Origin: Martinezella hainanensis
GTDB taxonomy: Bacteria > Pseudomonadota > Alphaproteobacteria > Rhizobiales > Rhizobiaceae
DNA: 64,000 nucleotides
Assembly: GCF_900094555.1 (NCBI RefSeq)
Contig: NZ_FMAC01000003.1
Coordinates: 310,001-374,000 of the forward strand
Direction: 5' to 3'
Shown: piece after piece, positions 61,512 to 64,000 of the stretch
Numbering within the stretch: position 1 is the stretch's first letter
Layout of the letters: each line of letters opens with the position of its first letter
Translations under genes and position numbers: made by a program
The notes under the pieces: generated by a model
Told to the model about the DNA's origin: nothing
What the model saw: the letters and a program-made list of their open reading frames with translations, nothing else
Databases searched by the model: none

Positions 61512-62402
61512 ATGAGCGTGGAAGAAAAAGGCTATTTCACCGAGGAAAATTCCGTCGAGGTGGTCACGAGCCGTAACGCCAATACCAGCGATGCGCGGCT
61601 GAAGCAGGTGATGGAGGTCGTCACCCGCAAGCTGCACGAGGCGGTTAAGGAGCTGGAGCCAACCGAGGAGGAATGGATGAAGGCGATCTTCTTCCTCACC
61701 CGCACCGGCCATACTTGCACCGATTGGCGGCAGGAGTTCATTCTGCTGTCGGATGTGCTCGGCGTGTCGATGCTGGTCGATGCGATCAACAACCGCAAGC
61801 CGTCGGGCGCTTCGGAAAGCACGGTCCTCGGGCCTTTCCATGTCGCGGACGCGCCGGAGTTGCCGATGGGGGCCAATATCTGCCTCGACCAGAAGGGCGA
61901 GGACATGGTGATCGGCGGCCGTATTCTCGATACCGAGGGCAGGCCGATCGAAAACGCAGTGCTCGATGTCTGGCAGGCCAATGACGAAGGCTTCTACGAT
62001 GTCCAGCAGAAGGGCATCCAGCCCGATTTCAACCTGCGCGGCGTCTTCCGCACCGGCAAGGACGGGCAATACTGGTTCCGAGCGGTGAAGCCGAAATACT
62101 ATCCAATCCCGGACGATGGTCCTGTCGGGAAGCTGCTCGATGCGCTCGGCCGCCATCCCTATCGGCCCGCCCATCTGCATTACATCATCAAGGCGGATGG
62201 CTTCGAGACATTGACGACCCATATCTTCGATCCCGACGACCCCTATATCCATTCCGATGCGGTCTTCGGGGTCAAGGAAAGCCTGCTTGCCGAATTCAGG
62301 CTCACCGAAGATCCCGCCCGCGCCAAGGATCTCGGTTTCCGCGGCCCGTTCTGGCAGGTCGAGCACGATTTCGTGCTGGCGCCAGAGCGCAAGCGAAACT
62401 AG
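61512..62402 (+). CDS. Hydroxyquinol 1,2-dioxygenase
   Basis: A 296-residue intradiol ring-cleaving dioxygenase that opens hydroxyquinol to maleylacetate. The iron ligands are complete: Y162 (GFYDVQ), Y197 (YYPIPDDGPVG), H221 and H223 (RPAHLHY), which agree in number with the characterised enzyme as recalled. The N-terminal dimerisation helices (EEEWMKAIFFLTRTGH) are present. It is the last gene of the operon, seven bases after the hydroxylase; a RIME-type repeat begins within its stop codon. Confidence 0.92.
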   Translation: MSVEEKGYFTEENSVEVVTSRNANTSDARLKQVMEVVTRKLHEAVKELEPTEEEWMKAIFFLTRTGHTCTDWRQEFILLSDVLGVSMLVDAINNRKPSGASESTVLGPFHVADAPELPMGANICLDQKGEDMVIGGRILDTEGRPIENAVLDVWQANDEGFYDVQQKGIQPDFNLRGVFRTGKDGQYWFRAVKPKYYPIPDDGPVGKLLDALGRHPYRPAHLHYIIKADGFETLTTHIFDPDDPYIHSDAVFGVKESLLAEFRLTEDPARAKDLGFRGPFWQVEHDFVLAPERKRN

Positions 62403-62450
62403 AGCGTGATGCCGAAAGGTGTGGGCGGTTTTCGGACGACATCCGGCTCT
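62401..62450. repeat. Short rhizobial palindromic repeat (RIME-like, third type)
   Basis: AGAGCGTGATGCCGAAAGG ... TTTTCGGACGACATCCGGCTCT folds as a hairpin about 50 bp long. It shares the AGAGC/GCTCT ends with the two longer repeats and starts inside the TAG of the dioxygenase gene. It belongs to a family common in Rhizobium genomes, as recalled. Confidence 0.65.
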
Positions 62451-62621
62451 AGGCGACAAGCGATCGCGGCGCTCCATCATGGGCGCTGCGGACGCTCGAA
62501 CTTGCTTGTGGAAATTCTTCGTCGCAGGTAGTGACGCGTAATTCTTCAATACAACCTTAGAATAACGTGAAAGTAAGCTTTCCCGAATAAATGTAGTTTC
62601 CAAGTCTCAGAAGGCTCGCCG

Positions 62622-64000
62622 ATGCCGCTGGGGATAGGAAGCGCCATGCCATCGATCGATATCATCGTTCCAAAATCTGCTCCACGCCGATGGCAGGAGA
62701 TCGTTGTCGCGTGTCTGCAAACAGACGGACACGACATCGCCGTCATACATGAATCCGGGTCGGACGCATGGCCGGCAACGGTCAACGCCGCTCTTTCTTT
62801 CGAGCGCAAGATCTTTCGCCGACGAGATCCGGCTCTTGCCGCGCCATTGTTGCAAATCCCAGCAAGCGGTCGCAACCGGTCCGCAGCACTTCGGCTGGAT
62901 CTTACAGGCAATGTCGCGCCATCGGATGTTCCAACCATTGCGCTGAACTTCGACGGCTTCAATTCCGACCTATCGGTTGCGACGGCGGTCGCCGCCGGCA
63001 CGTTGCCTGTCATCGAAGCCTTTCTGGATGGGAGGACCGTCATAGACCGAGCCTGGCCAATGATCGACAAACGTGAGTCCGTTGCGCTCGGCGTTGAGGA
63101 TGTCCTGGCGCGCGCCATCACGCTTGCCGTTTCCGTGGTTCGCGCCTTTGTCGAGAACCGGCTCGTCTTGCATGAGCCGATCTCCGTGGCATCCGAGGGC
63201 CTGACAGGTGAAACGGCATCTTTTGCGTCGACTTATTTGACGGCAGCGCTACCGCGCTTGGGCCAAGAGGCATTGCGGCGTGCGCGCTTTCGCCATGCGC
63301 ATTGGCGTGTCGGCTATCGCTTCACGGACGGGCCGGGTGTGGCGAGCGCCTTTGAGCTTGGCTGCGGTTGGTCGGTGCTCCCGGATACGGGAGATCGCTT
63401 TTATGCGGACCCCTTTCCGTTTCAATGGCGGGGTCATTCCTTCCTCTTTGTGGAGGATTATCCGCATGCGACAGGCAAGGCCGTCATCTCCGTCGTGCCG
63501 TTCGATGCCGCCGGCGTGCCCGGAAAGCCGCGCTGCGTGCTGGAGGAGCCATACCATCTCTCCTATCCGCAGGTCTTCGAACGTGACGGCGCGATCTGGA
63601 TGCTGCCGGAGGCGAGTTCTGGCGGAAAACTCGTTCTCTATCGGGCGACAGAGTTTCCGGATCGCTGGGCTCCCGAAGCCGTGCTCGTCGAGGGCGAGAT
63701 TTCCGATGCGACCCTGCTCGATCATGGCGGACAGCTCTGGCTCTTTGCGACCGATCGCGACGGCTATGGCAGCACGTCCGATACGCTCGTGGTCTTCCGT
63801 GCGTCGCGGCTCGCCGGCCCTTGGAAGCCGCATGTGTTGAACCCGGTTCTCATCGATCGTCGCATGGCGCGCCCGGGAGGCGCTTTCGTCCGCGAGGGCG
63901 GCGGCATCTATCTACCGGTTCAGGACGGAACGCTCGGTTACGGCGGCGGGCTCGGTATGTCGCAATTACTGGAGCTGGATGAGAAGGTGGTTCGGCTATC
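62622..64000 (+). CDS. Protein with GINT1-like N-terminal domain, 3' end outside window
   Basis: An open frame of over 450 residues that runs off the window end. The start is ATG 62622 (AAGG upstream) or 62646. The first 200 residues (MPSIDIIVPKSAPRRWQEIV, then NRSAALRLDLTGNVAPSDVP and VEDVLARAITLAV) resemble a formyltransferase-like domain. The rest, with DRFYADPFPFQWRGHSFLFV, CVLEEPYHLSYPQVFERDGA, WMLPEASSGGKLVLYR and LAGPWKPHVLNPV, matches the five-bladed region of plant glucosamine inositolphosphorylceramide transferase N-termini. In rhizobia such proteins are probably tied to surface glycan synthesis. Not in the dioxygenase operon, since a 219-base gap and a repeat intervene. Confidence 0.65.
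   Translation, partial: MPLGIGSAMPSIDIIVPKSAPRRWQEIVVACLQTDGHDIAVIHESGSDAWPATVNAALSFERKIFRRRDPALAAPLLQIPASGRNRSAALRLDLTGNVAPSDVPTIALNFDGFNSDLSVATAVAAGTLPVIEAFLDGRTVIDRAWPMIDKRESVALGVEDVLARAITLAVSVVRAFVENRLVLHEPISVASEGLTGETASFASTYLTAALPRLGQEALRRARFRHAHWRVGYRFTDGPGVASAFELGCGWSVLPDTGDRFYADPFPFQWRGHSFLFVEDYPHATGKAVISVVPFDAAGVPGKPRCVLEEPYHLSYPQVFERDGAIWMLPEASSGGKLVLYRATEFPDRWAPEAVLVEGEISDATLLDHGGQLWLFATDRDGYGSTSDTLVVFRASRLAGPWKPHVLNPVLIDRRMARPGGAFVREGGGIYLPVQDGTLGYGGGLGMSQLLELDEKVVRL

Noticed and set aside
61233..62603. 456-residue minus-strand frame opposite hydroxylase and dioxygenase ends
   Set aside because: Antisense to two well-supported enzymes with intact motifs; no protein-like features.

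Overview
The window reads as GC-rich alphaproteobacterial DNA, most likely Rhizobiaceae (Rhizobium/Agrobacterium group). The reasons are about 100-bp double-palindrome intergenic repeats of the rhizobial RIME type, a 48-residue DUF1127 protein, a DUF1236 protein, and the density of ABC-uptake/catabolic operons, each with its own LacI, LysR or AraC regulator. No rRNA, tRNA, phage, IS element or CRISPR array was seen. The content is accessory catabolic DNA, as on a chromid, megaplasmid or variable chromosomal region. All functions are read from sequence patterns and memory of families; no search was run.

Region by region: (1) 1-2.1 kb, the end of an operon with a COG3618-type amidohydrolase cut by the window edge and an unrecognised protein. 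(2) 2.3-8.9 kb, a LacI-controlled operon: a D-serine-dehydratase-like PLP enzyme, a polar amino-acid ABC transporter, an AstE/aspartoacylase-type deacylase and the LacI regulator, with two near-identical operator-like palindromes before the first gene. (3) 9.1-15.8 kb, small genes and a NarL-type two-component system flanked by two exported Gly/Asn-rich proteins. (4) 16.2-21.3 kb, a five-gene peptide/nickel-type ABC transporter. (5) 21.3-27.1 kb, a CheW-like protein, a membrane fatty-acid-hydroxylase-type enzyme with a membrane-anchored AraC regulator, a hydratase followed by two tiny genes, and an exported glyoxalase-fold protein. (6) 27.1-30.9 kb, a sugar-alcohol cluster (L-xylulose-reductase-like, tagatose-kinase-like, ribitol dehydrogenase, galactitol-dehydrogenase-like). 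(7) 31.2-33.7 kb, a cyclopropane fatty acid synthase and an L,D-transpeptidase lipoprotein.

(8) 33.8-42.7 kb, a second LacI-controlled sugar system: ketose 3-epimerase (divergent), LacI, periplasmic binding protein, double ATPase, two permeases, FGGY kinase and class II aldolase. The predicted logic is import, epimerisation, 1-phosphorylation and cleavage. (9) 42.8-51.9 kb, a ParDE-type toxin-antitoxin pair, an OmpR-type two-component system, an ankyrin protein, a ureidoglycine aminohydrolase, a TadG-like protein, a CadC-like membrane regulator with a repeat-rich C-terminus, and an unrecognised winged-helix-like protein. (10) 52-62.4 kb, a LysR-controlled operon for the hydroxyquinol branch of aromatic degradation: two intradiol dioxygenases, maleylacetate reductase, a five-part branched-chain-type ABC transporter and a TfdB-type flavin hydroxylase. 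(11) 62.6 kb to the end, a protein running off the edge that resembles the GINT1-type N-terminal glycan-transfer domain.

The observations most worth a second look are: the first dioxygenase has Asn in place of one of the two conserved iron-binding His residues while the second is intact; all three RIME-type repeats begin inside the TAG stop codon of the gene before them; both LacI operons carry paired operator-like palindromes; and the histidine kinase/regulator pair sits between two exported Gly/Asn-rich proteins.
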